This document shows, in pieces, positions 45,326 to 54,875 of a DNA stretch of 64,000 nt (the first letter of the stretch is position 1; each line of letters begins with the position of its first letter). The stretch covers positions 1 to 64,000 of the forward strand of contig NZ_CYIG01000003.1 of assembly GCF_001298675.1 (NCBI RefSeq), written 5' to 3'. The translations under genes and the position numbers were made by a program. The stretch comes from Paenacidovorax caeni (GTDB lineage Bacteria > Pseudomonadota > Gammaproteobacteria > Burkholderiales > Burkholderiaceae_C). The notes under the pieces are model-generated. The model saw only the letters and a program-made list of their open reading frames with translations, searched no databases and was not told the DNA's origin.

Positions 45326-47134
45326 ATGCCGCTCCCCACCAGCCAGCGCACTGCCCGGCTGGCTGCCGCCGTCGCCCTGGCCGCCGGCCTGGCCGCCTGT
45401 GGCGGCGGCAACAGCAGCAGCCCGCCCGACCCGCTGCAGCCGTACCGCACGCAGGCTGTGCAGTGGACTGAGTGCGACACCAGCATCCTCGGCCCGCGCA
45501 GCCCCAAACTCGAAACGCTGTGGGCACTGGCGGGCGAGCGGCTGCGCTGTGCCATGGTGCGCGCGCCTCTGGATTGGTCTAACCCCGCGCGCGGCGATGT
45601 CACCCTGGCGGTCATGCGCCTGGCCGCTGGCACCCCGTCCAAGCGGCGCGGCGCCCTGCTGTTTAACCCGGGCGGCCCGGGCGAGGATGGACTGGGCTAT
45701 GCCCTCACACTGCTGAACGCTTTCGCCCTGGGCAACCCTGACAGCCCGCTAGGCGCGCAACAACTGCGCCTGCTCGCCGAGTACGACATGGTGGGCTTCT
45801 CGCCGCGCGGCATGGGCGCCAGCACGCAGCTGCACTGCGCCACCAACGAGCTGAAGCGCTTCGTGGACTACAGCCCGGCAGGCTGGGACGCCCCTGACAA
45901 CCTCGCCAACACCCACTACAACGGCCGCAAGACAGCCGAGGCCTGCCAGAAGAACCCCCTAACCCCTTACATCAACACCGACGCCACGGCGCGCGACATG
46001 GACTTGCTGCGTGGCCTGCTCGGCGACGACAAGCTCAATTACGTAGGCTACTCCTATGGCACCTGGCTGGGCGCCTGGTACGCCAGCCTGTTCCCCGAGA
46101 AGGTGGGGCGCATGGTGCTCGACAGTGCGCTGGATTTCGACACCACGATCGAAAAATCGCTGCTGCACTCGCAACCACCCGCACGCCAGCGCCTGTTCGA
46201 CGAAGTGATGGCACCTTACGCCGTGCGGCACCCGGACGTCTTCCGCCTGGGCGCCACCGAGGCCGAGGTGCGCGCCATCATGCCGCGCCTGCACCCACGC
46301 GTGCAGGCCGTGCTGGCTGAGTTCCTGAGCGGCCTGGGCTACCGACGCGTGGACGCCATGGCGTACCTCGGCCACATCGCGGCAGCGCAAGGGTTGGACA
46401 CGGTGCTGCAAAGCGTGCCTGATGCGGCGGATGACAGCGCGGTGCGCCACGCGCTGGCGCAGCAGGTGTTCCACCCCACTAACCCCTCGCAGGACACCCA
46501 GGTACGCGCCGTTGCATGGAGGCTCTACGAAAAGTACCGCAGCAACTGGCTGGTGCCACAGCCCCAAAACATCGAGGCCAACGGAGCGGGCGGCATCGCC
46601 ATCCGCTGCAACGACACGCCCGCCATCACCGACCTGGCGCAATGGACCACCACGGTGCGCGGCCTGGCGCAGCAGGCCCCCATGTACTTCGGCGGCCTGA
46701 TGGTGCTGAACGCCTGTGCCTTCTGGGGTGGCCCCTCGGTCAGCAAGCCCAGCCCGGCTGCCATGCGGCAGCTCCCGGTGCTGTTCGTGCAGACGCAGTA
46801 CGACGCAGCCACCAACACCGACGGTGCCAACGCCTTCTTCGCCCAGTTGCCCGGAGCCCGCCGCGTGTACGTCACGCGCGACTTCCAGCATGGCGTGTAC
46901 CCCTACGACGACAGCTGCGTCGATCCGTTGGTGACGGCCTATCTGCTCGGCGAAACGCCCGCGCAGCGCGAAACCGTGTGCCCAGGCAAACCACTGGAGG
47001 GGGAAGGCGAGGCCACCGCGCAGAAGGCACAGCCAGCGGACGGCACCCCGCCGACATACACCGACCCGGAAAAGGCACGTGCGCTGATCGATGAGTTCAA
47101 GCGCAGCCTGGTGCCACCCAGCCTGCGGCCCTGA
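45326..47134 (+). CDS. Alpha/beta-hydrolase lipoprotein, tripeptidyl-aminopeptidase-like (S33)
   Basis: The 602-residue protein has a lipoprotein signal (ARLAAAVALAAGLAACGGGN, lipid Cys in LAAC). It resembles SlpD/SlpE-type secreted aminopeptidases: RGALLFNPGGPGEDG (oxyanion region), nucleophile elbow LNYVGYSYGTWLGAWYASLF with Ser243, then the TAP-like C-terminal region PVLFVQTQYDAATNTDGANA and a late His in DFQHGVYPYDDSCVDPLVTA. So it probably trims peptides outside the cytoplasm. The ATG at 45326 gives a clean signal peptide; an ATG 27 bases upstream is possible. It is 56 bases before a clostripain-like gene. Confidence 0.88.
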   Translation: MPLPTSQRTARLAAAVALAAGLAACGGGNSSSPPDPLQPYRTQAVQWTECDTSILGPRSPKLETLWALAGERLRCAMVRAPLDWSNPARGDVTLAVMRLAAGTPSKRRGALLFNPGGPGEDGLGYALTLLNAFALGNPDSPLGAQQLRLLAEYDMVGFSPRGMGASTQLHCATNELKRFVDYSPAGWDAPDNLANTHYNGRKTAEACQKNPLTPYINTDATARDMDLLRGLLGDDKLNYVGYSYGTWLGAWYASLFPEKVGRMVLDSALDFDTTIEKSLLHSQPPARQRLFDEVMAPYAVRHPDVFRLGATEAEVRAIMPRLHPRVQAVLAEFLSGLGYRRVDAMAYLGHIAAAQGLDTVLQSVPDAADDSAVRHALAQQVFHPTNPSQDTQVRAVAWRLYEKYRSNWLVPQPQNIEANGAGGIAIRCNDTPAITDLAQWTTTVRGLAQQAPMYFGGLMVLNACAFWGGPSVSKPSPAAMRQLPVLFVQTQYDAATNTDGANAFFAQLPGARRVYVTRDFQHGVYPYDDSCVDPLVTAYLLGETPAQRETVCPGKPLEGEGEATAQKAQPADGTPPTYTDPEKARALIDEFKRSLVPPSLRP

Positions 47135-47190
47135 CCCACTGCGCCCCGTTCCTTCACGCTTCCATCCACCCCACCACTGCGAGGACTTTC

Positions 47191-49254
47191 ATGCCCCCCA
47201 TTTCACGCCGCCACATGCTCGGCACCGCAGCCGCCCTGCTCGCCGGAGGGCTTGCCGCCTGCGGCGGCAGCGGCGACGATGCCACCCCGCCCCGCACCAC
47301 GCTGCTCGTCTACCTGCTGGGCTCCAACCTGGAGAGCATGGGCAACGCAGGCACCACCAACCTGCTGGAAATGCTCGCCGCCCAAGGCTCGGCGTACACC
47401 CGCGTCATCATTACCACGGGGGGCGCCGACAAGCGCGACCCCGACGGCCTGGTGCCGAGCTGGAAGACGGTCAAGCGTTTCGAGCTGGCCAACGGCGCGT
47501 TGAAGGAGCTGGCAGACCTGGGCGCACGTGACATGGATTCCAGCGACACGCTGCAGGACTTCCTGATCTGGGGCGTGCGCACCTACCCCGCCGAACGCAC
47601 CATGCTGGCTCTGTGGGACCACGGCAGCGGCTACTACGGCTATGGCGGCGACGAAAACTATCCGGGCGAAGGCAAGATGATGTCGCTGCCCGCCATGTCA
47701 GCAGCCCTGCAAGGCTTCAAGGCCGCCACGGGCATTACGCTCGACTACATCGGCTTCGACGCCTGCCTGATGGCCACGCTGGAAGTGGCCAAAGTGGTCC
47801 AGCCCTATGCCCGCTACCTGGGCGCATCGCAGGAGCTGGAGCCGGGCTCGGGCTGGGACTGGAAGAGCGTGATCGAAACCGCCGCGCGCCAGCCCGTTCC
47901 GAGCCTGCCGGAGTTCGGCCAGATCGTGGCCACGGCCTTCCACGACAAGCAACTGCGCGAGCGCCCCGAGGGCAGCCCAATTCCACCGCTGTCGGACTAC
48001 GTGACATTCAGCATCATTGACCTCGCGCGCCTCGGGCCGCTGCTGGAGCGGCTGGAGCAGTGGGCAAGCGCCGTGCACGCTTACTACGACAGCGGCGCCA
48101 AGCGCGCCAATGCCAACGGCGGCGTGTTCTGGCCACCCACGTTCGCCGCGGCGCTGCCCCGCACCAAGGCCATGCCCGGCACCCTGCTCGCTGAGGGCGA
48201 CGCCGCCATCGAGCGCTGGAAGCAGGTCGCCATGGCGCGCGTGCGCACCACCACCTTTGGCTACGAGCCGGACGCCAAGGACGCCCTTGACCTGGTGGAC
48301 CTGCGCCAGTTCGCCGCCCTGCTCAGTGCCGATGGCATTGCCACCGGCCCCCAGGCGGCACTGAACCAGGCCTTGCAGGACGCCATCGTTTTCAACATCA
48401 CTGGCCCCCAGGCACGCAACGCCAGCGGCCTGAGCATCTACTTCCCCTTGCGCACGCGCAGCGCGCGCCAGCGCAACGTGTACCAGGCACTGGCCATGCC
48501 CAGCGGGTACATGGGCCTGCTTGAGCGCCACACGCGCCAGGCCGAGCAAGCTCCCTCGGCCATCTACATCGCGCCGCTGCAAGTCCGGGGCGACACCATC
48601 TTCGGCGACATCACTTCCCTGTATGGCGTGCAGCGTGCCGATCTGCTGCAGGTACAGCCGGCCGGCGCCGGGGTGGTCAAGATCACCGGCAGCACACCCA
48701 TCGCCGCAGCCGAGATCGTCGAAGGCTACGGCCAGGTGCTCTACGACACGCAGCAATGGCTGCAGCTCGGCGGCCAACCCCTGCTGCTCTATACCCTGTC
48801 CATCCAGATCAGCGAAGGCGGCAGCCTCAACGCGGCCCTGTACGGCGCACCGGTACGCCTGAAAAGCGCCCGCACCGCTGAAACGCGCATCGTGCTGCTG
48901 TTGCTGAACTACAAGTGGGATCCGGCAACCATGCGCATGGCCGGCGAAATCATCGGCGCACGGGACATCGACTTCTCCGACCCCAGCGACCCGACCGACC
49001 GCGTCGACCGCGACATCTACGCGGGCGACACCGTGGAGCCCCTTCACATCCTCTACGACGTGGCGAAGCAGGCCCCCGTGGCAAGCCCGGGCGGCGGCAT
49101 CGCCTTCGAATTCGGCTCGCCCGTGACAGTGGTGCTCGACTCGGCCCTGCGCCCCACGCCGCTGGCCGCAGGCAACCACACGCTGATGCTGTCAGTGACC
49201 GACCTGGCGGGCGCCGAGGCCCTCTCACAGCCGCTGGCATTCACCAAGCGCTAA
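47191..49254 (+). CDS. Clostripain-family (C11) cysteine peptidase, predicted lipoprotein
   Basis: The 687-residue protein starts with a Tat-like and lipoprotein signal (SRRHMLGTAAALLAGGLAAC). The C11 catalytic pair is visible as His144 in LALWDHGSGYYGYGG and Cys192 in YIGFDACLMATLEVAKVVQP, with YLGASQELEPGSGWDWKSVI after it. C11 peptidases cleave after basic residues. The remaining 350 residues include beta-rich regions of unknown role. With the preceding exopeptidase it forms a pair able to cut and then trim peptides. A terminator follows at 49264. Confidence 0.9.
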   Translation: MPPISRRHMLGTAAALLAGGLAACGGSGDDATPPRTTLLVYLLGSNLESMGNAGTTNLLEMLAAQGSAYTRVIITTGGADKRDPDGLVPSWKTVKRFELANGALKELADLGARDMDSSDTLQDFLIWGVRTYPAERTMLALWDHGSGYYGYGGDENYPGEGKMMSLPAMSAALQGFKAATGITLDYIGFDACLMATLEVAKVVQPYARYLGASQELEPGSGWDWKSVIETAARQPVPSLPEFGQIVATAFHDKQLRERPEGSPIPPLSDYVTFSIIDLARLGPLLERLEQWASAVHAYYDSGAKRANANGGVFWPPTFAAALPRTKAMPGTLLAEGDAAIERWKQVAMARVRTTTFGYEPDAKDALDLVDLRQFAALLSADGIATGPQAALNQALQDAIVFNITGPQARNASGLSIYFPLRTRSARQRNVYQALAMPSGYMGLLERHTRQAEQAPSAIYIAPLQVRGDTIFGDITSLYGVQRADLLQVQPAGAGVVKITGSTPIAAAEIVEGYGQVLYDTQQWLQLGGQPLLLYTLSIQISEGGSLNAALYGAPVRLKSARTAETRIVLLLLNYKWDPATMRMAGEIIGARDIDFSDPSDPTDRVDRDIYAGDTVEPLHILYDVAKQAPVASPGGGIAFEFGSPVTVVLDSALRPTPLAAGNHTLMLSVTDLAGAEALSQPLAFTKR

Positions 49255-49263
49255 AGCCGCGCG

Positions 49264-49289
49264 GAGGAGCGACCAAATCGCTCCTCTTT
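49264..49289 (+). terminator. Probable terminator after the clostripain gene
   Basis: GAGGAGCGA (49264-49272) pairs with TCGCTCCTC (49278-49286) around CCAAA, followed by TTT. The T-run is short. A second GC-rich hairpin (ACAACGCCCC/GGGGCGTTGT, 49406-49434) follows further down. Confidence 0.65.
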
Positions 49290-49335
49290 CAATAGCTTCC
49301 AGCGCTTTCTACACAAGCGCTGGAAGCATTTTTCT
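49287..49335. repeat. AGCGCT-core dispersed palindrome, copy 12
   Basis: AATAGCTTCCAGCGCTTTCT followed by ACACAAGCGCTGGAAGCATT is a near-perfect inverted repeat (CTTCCAGCGCTT against AAGCGCTGGAAG) directly after the terminator stem. Confidence 0.9.
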
Positions 49336-49405
49336 TTGTGATTTACACGTCAGCCACAAGCGCAAGCGCTGAACCGCACGCCCCTCGGCCCCAAGCCACG
49401 ACACG

Positions 49406-49440
49406 ACAACGCCCCGGCAACCCCGGGGCGTTGTGCTTTG
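49406..49440 (+). terminator. GC-rich hairpin before the VOC gene
   Basis: ACAACGCCCC pairs with GGGGCGTTGT (49425-49434) and is followed by GCTTTG. It may be a second terminator for the peptidase operon; the T-run is poor. Confidence 0.45.
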
Positions 49441-49526
49441 GCGCGTCACGAAGGCCATATCAAAAATTCACATTTGGTAAATTAATTACGGATAGTAGAA
49501 TTTTCAAACCACTCCAGGAGACCGCC

Positions 49527-50129
49527 ATGGCCCTGCCCGCACCCGCAGCCATCGAGCAGCTGCACCACTTCGCCTACCGCTGCCGCGACGCCGAAGAAAC
49601 CCGCCACTTCTACGAGGATCTGCTGGGCCTGCCGCTGTACCACATCATCCAGAGCGACTATGTGCCCAGCACGGGCGAGTACTGCCCGTACACGCACTTC
49701 TTCTTTCGCCTGCGCGATGGCTCGTTCATCGCCTTCTTCGACCTGGGCGACGACGTGCAGCCCGCCCCCTCACCGAACACGCCCGCCTGGGTCAACCACA
49801 TCGCATTCCGCGTGGACAGCGTGCAGGCGCTGGAGGACACCAAGGCACGGCTGCAGGCGCACGGCATCGAGGTGCTGGGGGTGACCGACCACCACATCTT
49901 CAAGAGCATCTACTTCTTCGACCCCAACGGCATCCGCCTGGAACTGGCAGCCCAGGTGGCCGGCGCCGAACAGATGGCACGCGAGAGCCAGACCGCCCAC
50001 GCCCGCCTGGCCGCATGGACGCAGCGCAAGGCGCAATGGCGCGCCGAGCGCGCGCAGGGCCAGTCCAGCGCGCCCCTGCGGCCGCAGCAGAACGACCGGC
50101 CGGAGTACGTGCCGGGCACCGGGGTTTAA
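49527..50129 (+). CDS. VOC (vicinal oxygen chelate) family protein
   Basis: The 200-residue protein has a glyoxalase/dioxygenase-type beta-alpha-beta fold: QLHHFAYRCRDAEETRHFYE, DLLGLPLYHIIQSDYVPSTG, WVNHIAFRVDSVQALEDTKA and YFFDPNGIRLELAAQ. Putative metal ligands are the His in LHHFAYR, the His in VNHIAF and the Glu in RLELAAQ. The substrate is unknown. The ATG at 49527 follows CAGGAG; an AT-rich region (TTGGTAAATTAATTACGGAT) upstream probably holds its promoter. Confidence 0.88.
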   Translation: MALPAPAAIEQLHHFAYRCRDAEETRHFYEDLLGLPLYHIIQSDYVPSTGEYCPYTHFFFRLRDGSFIAFFDLGDDVQPAPSPNTPAWVNHIAFRVDSVQALEDTKARLQAHGIEVLGVTDHHIFKSIYFFDPNGIRLELAAQVAGAEQMARESQTAHARLAAWTQRKAQWRAERAQGQSSAPLRPQQNDRPEYVPGTGV

Positions 50130-50168
50130 GAAATAGGCTCAAAGATCGCGAACAGGCTCTCAGCCAAA

Positions 50169-50220
50169 TTGGCCTCTTGGCCTTTCCTGTCAAGCGCTAA
50201 AAGCTATTGAATTAAGAGCA
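50169..50220. repeat. AGCGCT-core dispersed palindrome, copy 13
   Basis: CCTCTTGGCCTTTCCTGTCA followed by AGCGCTAAAAGCTATTGAAT lies between the VOC gene and valS. Its right end may supply -35-like sequence to the valS promoter. Confidence 0.75.
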
Positions 50221-50232
50221 GCGCGGGGGCGA

Positions 50233-50238
50233 TAAAAT
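50233..50238 (+). promoter_or_regulatory. Probable -10 box of valS
   Basis: TAAAAT lies 60 bases upstream of the valS start within GGCGATAAAATCGCC. The -35 is weak; TTGAAT (50207-50212) is 20 bases away, further than usual. Confidence 0.45.
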
Positions 50239-50265
50239 CGCCGCTCCTCCACACCACTGCCTCAG

Positions 50266-50290
50266 CGGCATCCTGCGGGATGCCGTTTTT
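50266..50290 (+). terminator. Terminator-like hairpin in the valS leader (possible attenuator)
   Basis: CGGCATCC (50266-50273) pairs perfectly with GGATGCCG (50278-50285) around TGCG and is followed by TTTTT, 7 bases before the valS ATG. It lies downstream of the likely -10 box, so any transcript of valS from there must pass it. Confidence 0.65.
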
Positions 50291-50297
50291 CATTGCC

Positions 50298-53177
50298 ATG
50301 AGCGACACGATCGAACAACCCGGCCTGAACAGCCTGTCCAAATCCTTCGAGCCTGCGGCCCTGGAGGCCCAGTGGGGCCCCGAGTGGGAACGGCGCGGCT
50401 ACGGCGCTGCTGGCGTGCGCGGCACGGGCCAGGCCGATGCCAGCCAGCCATCGTTTTGCATTCAGCTGCCTCCGCCCAACGTGACCGGCACGCTGCACAT
50501 GGGGCACGCGTTCAACCAGACCATCATGGACAGCCTCACGCGCTACCACCGCATGTTGGGGCACAACACCGTCTGGGTGCCGGGCACTGACCACGCCGGC
50601 ATTGCCACGCAAATCGTCGTTGAGCGCCAGCTGCAAGAGCAAGGCGTGAGCCGCCATGACCTGGGCCGCCCCGATTTCGTGAAAAAAGTGTGGGAGTGGA
50701 AGGAAAAATCGGGCAACACCATCACCACGCAAATGCGCCGCCTGGGCGACAGCGTGGACTGGAGCCGCGAATACTTCACCATGGACGACAAGCTCTCCAA
50801 GGTCGTCACCGACACCTTTGTGAAGCTGTACCAGCAGGGCCTGATCTACCGCGGCAAGCGCTTGGTGAACTGGGACCCGGTGCTGCAATCAGCCGTGTCC
50901 GACCTGGAAGTGGAAAACGAGGAAAAAGACGGCTCGCTGTGGCACATCGCCTACCCCCTAGCCGATGGCTCGGGCCAGCTGGTGGTGGCCACCACGCGCC
51001 CTGAGACCATGCTGGGCGACGTGGCCGTGATGGTGCATCCCGAAGATGAACGCTACGCGCACCTGATTGGCAAGATGGTGAATTTGCCGCTGTGCGATCG
51101 CCAGATTCCCATCATTGCCGATGCCTACGTGGACAAGGAATTTGGCACCGGCGTCGTGAAAGTCACACCCGCGCACGACAACAACGACTACCAAGTGGGC
51201 CAGCGCCACAAGCTGCCCATGATTTGCGTACTCACCCTGCAAGCCACGGTGAACGAGAATGCCCCCGCCAAGTACCAGGGCATGGACCGCTTTGTGGCGC
51301 GCAAGGCCGTGGTGGCCGACCTCGAAGCCCTGGGCCTGCTGGTTGAAGTGAAAAAGCACAAGCTGATGGTGCCCATTTGCACCCGCACCGGCCAAGTCAT
51401 TGAGCCCATGCTGACCGACCAGTGGTTCGTCGCCATGAACAAAGTGGCCAAAGAAGGCACGGGCGACGCCACAGGCAAGAGCATTGCGCAAAAAGCCATT
51501 GACGCCGTGGCCAGCGGCCAGGTGCAGTTCGTGCCCGAGAACTGGGTCAACACCTACAACCAGTGGATGAACAACATCCAAGACTGGTGCATCTCGCGCC
51601 AGCTGTGGTGGGGCCACCAGATTCCGGCCTGGTACGACGAGGACGGCAACGTCTATGTGGCGCGCAACGAACAAGAAGCCCAGGCGCAAGCCCCCGGCAA
51701 AACGCTGACCCGCGACGCCGACGTGCTCGACACCTGGTATTCGAGCGCCCTGGTGCCCTTCAGCACCATGGGCTGGCCGCAGCAAAGCGAGTCGGCCACC
51801 GACGACTACAACCTGTACCTGCCCTCCTCCGTGCTGGTCACGGGCTACGACATCATCTTCTTCTGGGTCGCCCGGATGATCATGATGACCACGCACTTCA
51901 CCGGGCGCGTGCCGTTCAAGCACGTGTACATCCACGGCCTGGTGCTGGACGCGCAGGGCAAGAAAATGAGCAAGTCCGAGGGCAACGTGCTCGACCCGGT
52001 GGACTTGATCGACGGCATTGCGCTCGAACCCCTGCTGGACAAGCGCACCCAAGGCCTGCGCCGCCCCGAAACCGCACCCAAGGTGCGCCAAAACACGCAA
52101 AAAGAATTCCCCGAAGGCATTCCCGCCTACGGCGCCGACGCGCTGCGCTTTACCTTTGCCGCGCTGGCCACACTGGGGCGCTCCATCAACTTCGACAGCA
52201 AGCGCTGCGAGGGCTACCGCAATTTCTGCAACAAGCTCTGGAACGCTTCGCGCTTTGTGCTGATGAACTGCGAGGGCCAGGACTGCGGTGTGGACACCAC
52301 CCAGGGCTGCGCCGAGGGCTACCTGCACTTCAGCCAGGCCGACCGCTGGATCGTCTCGCTGCTGCAAAAAACCGAGGCCGAAGTGGCCAAGGGCTTTGCC
52401 GAGTACCGCTTGGACAACGTGGCCAACACCCTGTACGACTTCGTCTGGAATGCGTTCTGCGACTGGTACCTGGAGATTGCCAAAGTGCAAATCCAGACCG
52501 GCAACGCCGCCCAGCAGCGCGCCACGCGCCGCACGCTCATTCGCGTGCTCGAAGCCATCTTGCGCCTGGCCCACCCCATCATCCCCTTCGTCACCGAAGC
52601 GCTGTGGCAGGTGGTGGCGCCGATTGCCGGGCTCAAGGGCGAGTCCATTGCCGTGGCGGCCTACCCGCAGGCCGAGCCCGCGAAGATCGACGAAGCCGCC
52701 GAAGCCTACGTGGCGCGCCTGAAGAACACGGTGGACGCCTGCCGCACCCTGCGCGGCGAGATGGGCGTGTCGCCCGCGCAGCGCCTGCCGCTGCTGGCCG
52801 TAGCCGACAACGCCGACGATGCCGCCTTCTTGCGCGCCAACGCCGCCGTGCTGCAAAACCTGGCCAAGCTCAGCGAAGTCAAGGTGTTTGACGACGCCGC
52901 GGCCTGGGAGAAAGAAGCGCAAAACGCCCCGGTCAGCGTGGTCGGTGGTGCGCGCCTGGCGCTGTTCGTGGAAATTGACGTGGCCGCCGAGAAGGTGCGC
53001 CTCTCCAAGGAAGCTACGCGCCTGCAAGGTGAAATCACCAAAGCCAACGCCAAGCTGGGCAACGAGGCCTTCGTGGCCAAGGCCCCGCCCGCTGTGATCG
53101 AGCAAGAGAAAAAGCGCGTGGCCGACTTTGGTGCCACCCTGGCGCGCATCCAGGAACAACTGGCCCGCCTGGGCTGA
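50298..53177 (+). CDS. valS: Valine--tRNA ligase
   Basis: The 959-residue class I synthetase charges tRNA-Val and edits mischarged threonine. It shows the HIGH equivalent [17 protein letters not shown], the editing-domain segments [20 protein letters not shown] and [38 protein letters not shown], and a C-terminal coiled coil ([20 protein letters not shown] to [11 protein letters not shown]). The start [12 protein letters not shown] at 50298 is preferred to an ATG 18 bases upstream that falls inside the hairpin region. Length is normal. Confidence 0.97.
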   Translation: MSDTIEQPGLNSLSKSFEPAALEAQWGPEWERRGYGAAGVRGTGQADASQPSFCIQLPPPNVTGTLHMGHAFNQTIMDSLTRYHRMLGHNTVWVPGTDHAGIATQIVVERQLQEQGVSRHDLGRPDFVKKVWEWKEKSGNTITTQMRRLGDSVDWSREYFTMDDKLSKVVTDTFVKLYQQGLIYRGKRLVNWDPVLQSAVSDLEVENEEKDGSLWHIAYPLADGSGQLVVATTRPETMLGDVAVMVHPEDERYAHLIGKMVNLPLCDRQIPIIADAYVDKEFGTGVVKVTPAHDNNDYQVGQRHKLPMICVLTLQATVNENAPAKYQGMDRFVARKAVVADLEALGLLVEVKKHKLMVPICTRTGQVIEPMLTDQWFVAMNKVAKEGTGDATGKSIAQKAIDAVASGQVQFVPENWVNTYNQWMNNIQDWCISRQLWWGHQIPAWYDEDGNVYVARNEQEAQAQAPGKTLTRDADVLDTWYSSALVPFSTMGWPQQSESATDDYNLYLPSSVLVTGYDIIFFWVARMIMMTTHFTGRVPFKHVYIHGLVLDAQGKKMSKSEGNVLDPVDLIDGIALEPLLDKRTQGLRRPETAPKVRQNTQKEFPEGIPAYGADALRFTFAALATLGRSINFDSKRCEGYRNFCNKLWNASRFVLMNCEGQDCGVDTTQGCAEGYLHFSQADRWIVSLLQKTEAEVAKGFAEYRLDNVANTLYDFVWNAFCDWYLEIAKVQIQTGNAAQQRATRRTLIRVLEAILRLAHPIIPFVTEALWQVVAPIAGLKGESIAVAAYPQAEPAKIDEAAEAYVARLKNTVDACRTLRGEMGVSPAQRLPLLAVADNADDAAFLRANAAVLQNLAKLSEVKVFDDAAAWEKEAQNAPVSVVGGARLALFVEIDVAAEKVRLSKEATRLQGEITKANAKLGNEAFVAKAPPAVIEQEKKRVADFGATLARIQEQLARLG

Positions 53178-53195
53178 TGCACCCATCATTGCAAA

Positions 53196-53286
53196 AACAA
53201 TAGCTGCTCGCGCTTGACTGGCAAGGGTTTGGAAAAGAAAAAATCTCCAAACCCTTCAAAATCAAGTGCCAGAAGCTCATTTTTTA
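53196..53286. repeat. AGCGCT-core element pair with hairpin insert, copy 14
   Basis: AATAGCTGCTCGCGCTTGAC is followed by a long hairpin (AAGGGTTTGGA against TCTCCAAACCCTT) and then by AATCAAGTGCCAGAAGCTCA. The two arms of the repeat are thus separated by an inserted stem-loop, between valS and galU. There is no clear T-run. Confidence 0.7.
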
Positions 53287-53298
53287 GGAGTGGTCTAT

Positions 53299-54183
53299 AT
53301 GGTCAGCACCCGTATCCGCAAGGCCGTGTTCCCCGTCGCAGGCCTCGGCACCCGCTTTTTGCCCGCCACCAAAGCCTCGCCCAAAGAGATGCTGCCGGTG
53401 GTGGACAAGCCACTGATCCAGTACGCCGTGGAAGAAGCCTACGAGGCTGGCATCCGCGACATGGTGTTCGTCACCGGGCGCAGCAAGCGCGCCATTGAAG
53501 ACCACTTCGACACCGCCTACGAGCTGGAAAGCGAGCTGGAGCAAGCGGGCAAGCAGGAAATGCTGGAGCTGGTGCGCTCCATCAGCCCGGCCGACATGAA
53601 CTGCCTGTTCGTGCGCCAGCCGCGCAGCCTGGGTCTGGGCCACGCCGTGCTGTGTGCTGAGCCGCTGGTGGGTCACGAACCCTTTGCCGTGCTGCTGGCC
53701 GACGATCTGATGGTGGGTGACAACGGTGGCCCCGGCGTGATGGCGCAAATGACCGCCGCCTTTGCCAAGCAAGGCCGCTCGCTGCTGGCCGTGCAGGAAG
53801 TGCCGCCCGAACACACGCGCCGCTACGGCATCGTCAAGGGCGAGGCCGCAGGCGGGCCGCTGCTGCGCGTGGAGCAAATCGTGGAAAAACCTGCACCGGA
53901 GGTGGCCCCCTCGCGCATGGGCGTGGCCGGGCGCTATGTGCTGACGCCGCGCATTTTTGAGGAAATTCGCAACCAGCCGCGCGGCGTGGGCGGCGAGATC
54001 CAGCTCACCGACGCCATCGCCCGCCTAATGGCGCATGAAACCGTCTACGCCTACCAGTACCAAGGCAAGCGCTACGACTGCGGCAGCAAGGAAGGCTTTT
54101 TGGAAGCCACGGTGGAGCTGGCGCTGCAGCACCCGCAGGTGGGAGCGCAGTTTCGCGCCTACCTGAAAGGGCTGGCGCTGTAG
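53299..54183 (+). CDS. galU: UTP--glucose-1-phosphate uridylyltransferase
   Basis: The 294-residue enzyme makes UDP-glucose for envelope polysaccharides. It begins [40 protein letters not shown] in adjacent blocks, the nucleotide-binding signature, and shows [41 protein letters not shown] and [12 protein letters not shown]. The start follows AGGAGTGGTC. Length is canonical. Confidence 0.97.
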   Translation: MVSTRIRKAVFPVAGLGTRFLPATKASPKEMLPVVDKPLIQYAVEEAYEAGIRDMVFVTGRSKRAIEDHFDTAYELESELEQAGKQEMLELVRSISPADMNCLFVRQPRSLGLGHAVLCAEPLVGHEPFAVLLADDLMVGDNGGPGVMAQMTAAFAKQGRSLLAVQEVPPEHTRRYGIVKGEAAGGPLLRVEQIVEKPAPEVAPSRMGVAGRYVLTPRIFEEIRNQPRGVGGEIQLTDAIARLMAHETVYAYQYQGKRYDCGSKEGFLEATVELALQHPQVGAQFRAYLKGLAL

Positions 54184-54275
54184 CGCATGTGCCGCAGCGC
54201 GCGGCTGCGGCACAATCGCCCCACCCTGGCCGCCGCAGGCACTGTCGCCCGCTTCCCGGCGCCGGGGGTGCTGCC

Positions 54276-54872
54276 ATGCCACGCTTTTTTGCCATCCTTG
54301 CTGCCACGCTCACCCTGGCCTGGGGCCTGACGGGCTGCGGCTACAACGACTTCCAGCGTCTGGACGAGCAAACCAAGGCCGCCTGGAGCGAGGTGCTGAA
54401 CCAGTACCAGCGCCGTGCCGACCTGGTGCCCAACATCGTCGCCACCGTCAAGGGCGAGGCGGCGTTTGAGCAAGACACGCTCACCAAAGTGGTGGAGGCG
54501 CGCGCCAAAGCCACCTCGATGCAGGTGACGCCAGAAACGCTCAACAACCCCGAGGCTTTCCAGAAATTCCAGCAAGCGCAGGGCGAACTGTCGGGCGCGC
54601 TCAGCCGCCTGATGGTGGTGGCCGAGCGCTACCCCACGCTGCAGGCCAACCAGGGTTTTCGTGACCTGCGCGTGACCCTGGAAGGCACCGAAAACCGCAT
54701 CACCGTGGCGCGCAACCGCTACATCGAGGCGGTGCAGCAGTACAACGTGCTGGCGCGCAGCTTCCCCACCAACCTCACGGCCATGGCCTTCAGCTACGCG
54801 CCCAAGCCCAGCTTCACGGTACACAACGAGGCGCAGATCAGCACCCCGCCCGCCGTGGATTTTTCTAAGTAA
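54276..54872 (+). CDS. LemA family protein
   Basis: The 198-residue protein has an N-terminal hydrophobic segment with a lipobox-like Cys (LAWGLTGCGYNDFQRLDEQT) and the LemA core: QYQRRADLVPNIVATVKGEA, LSRLMVVAERYPTLQANQGF and LEGTENRITVARNRYIEAVQ QYN. LemA proteins are membrane-anchored helical bundles, usually encoded with TPM-domain genes as here (3 bases between stop and next start). The biochemical role is not established. Confidence 0.93.
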   Translation: MPRFFAILAATLTLAWGLTGCGYNDFQRLDEQTKAAWSEVLNQYQRRADLVPNIVATVKGEAAFEQDTLTKVVEARAKATSMQVTPETLNNPEAFQKFQQAQGELSGALSRLMVVAERYPTLQANQGFRDLRVTLEGTENRITVARNRYIEAVQQYNVLARSFPTNLTAMAFSYAPKPSFTVHNEAQISTPPAVDFSK

Positions 54873-54875
54873 AAA

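Noticed and set aside
50958-53189. A 743-residue open frame opposite valS
   Set aside because: It is the antisense shadow of a well-supported valine--tRNA ligase and shows no motifs of its own.
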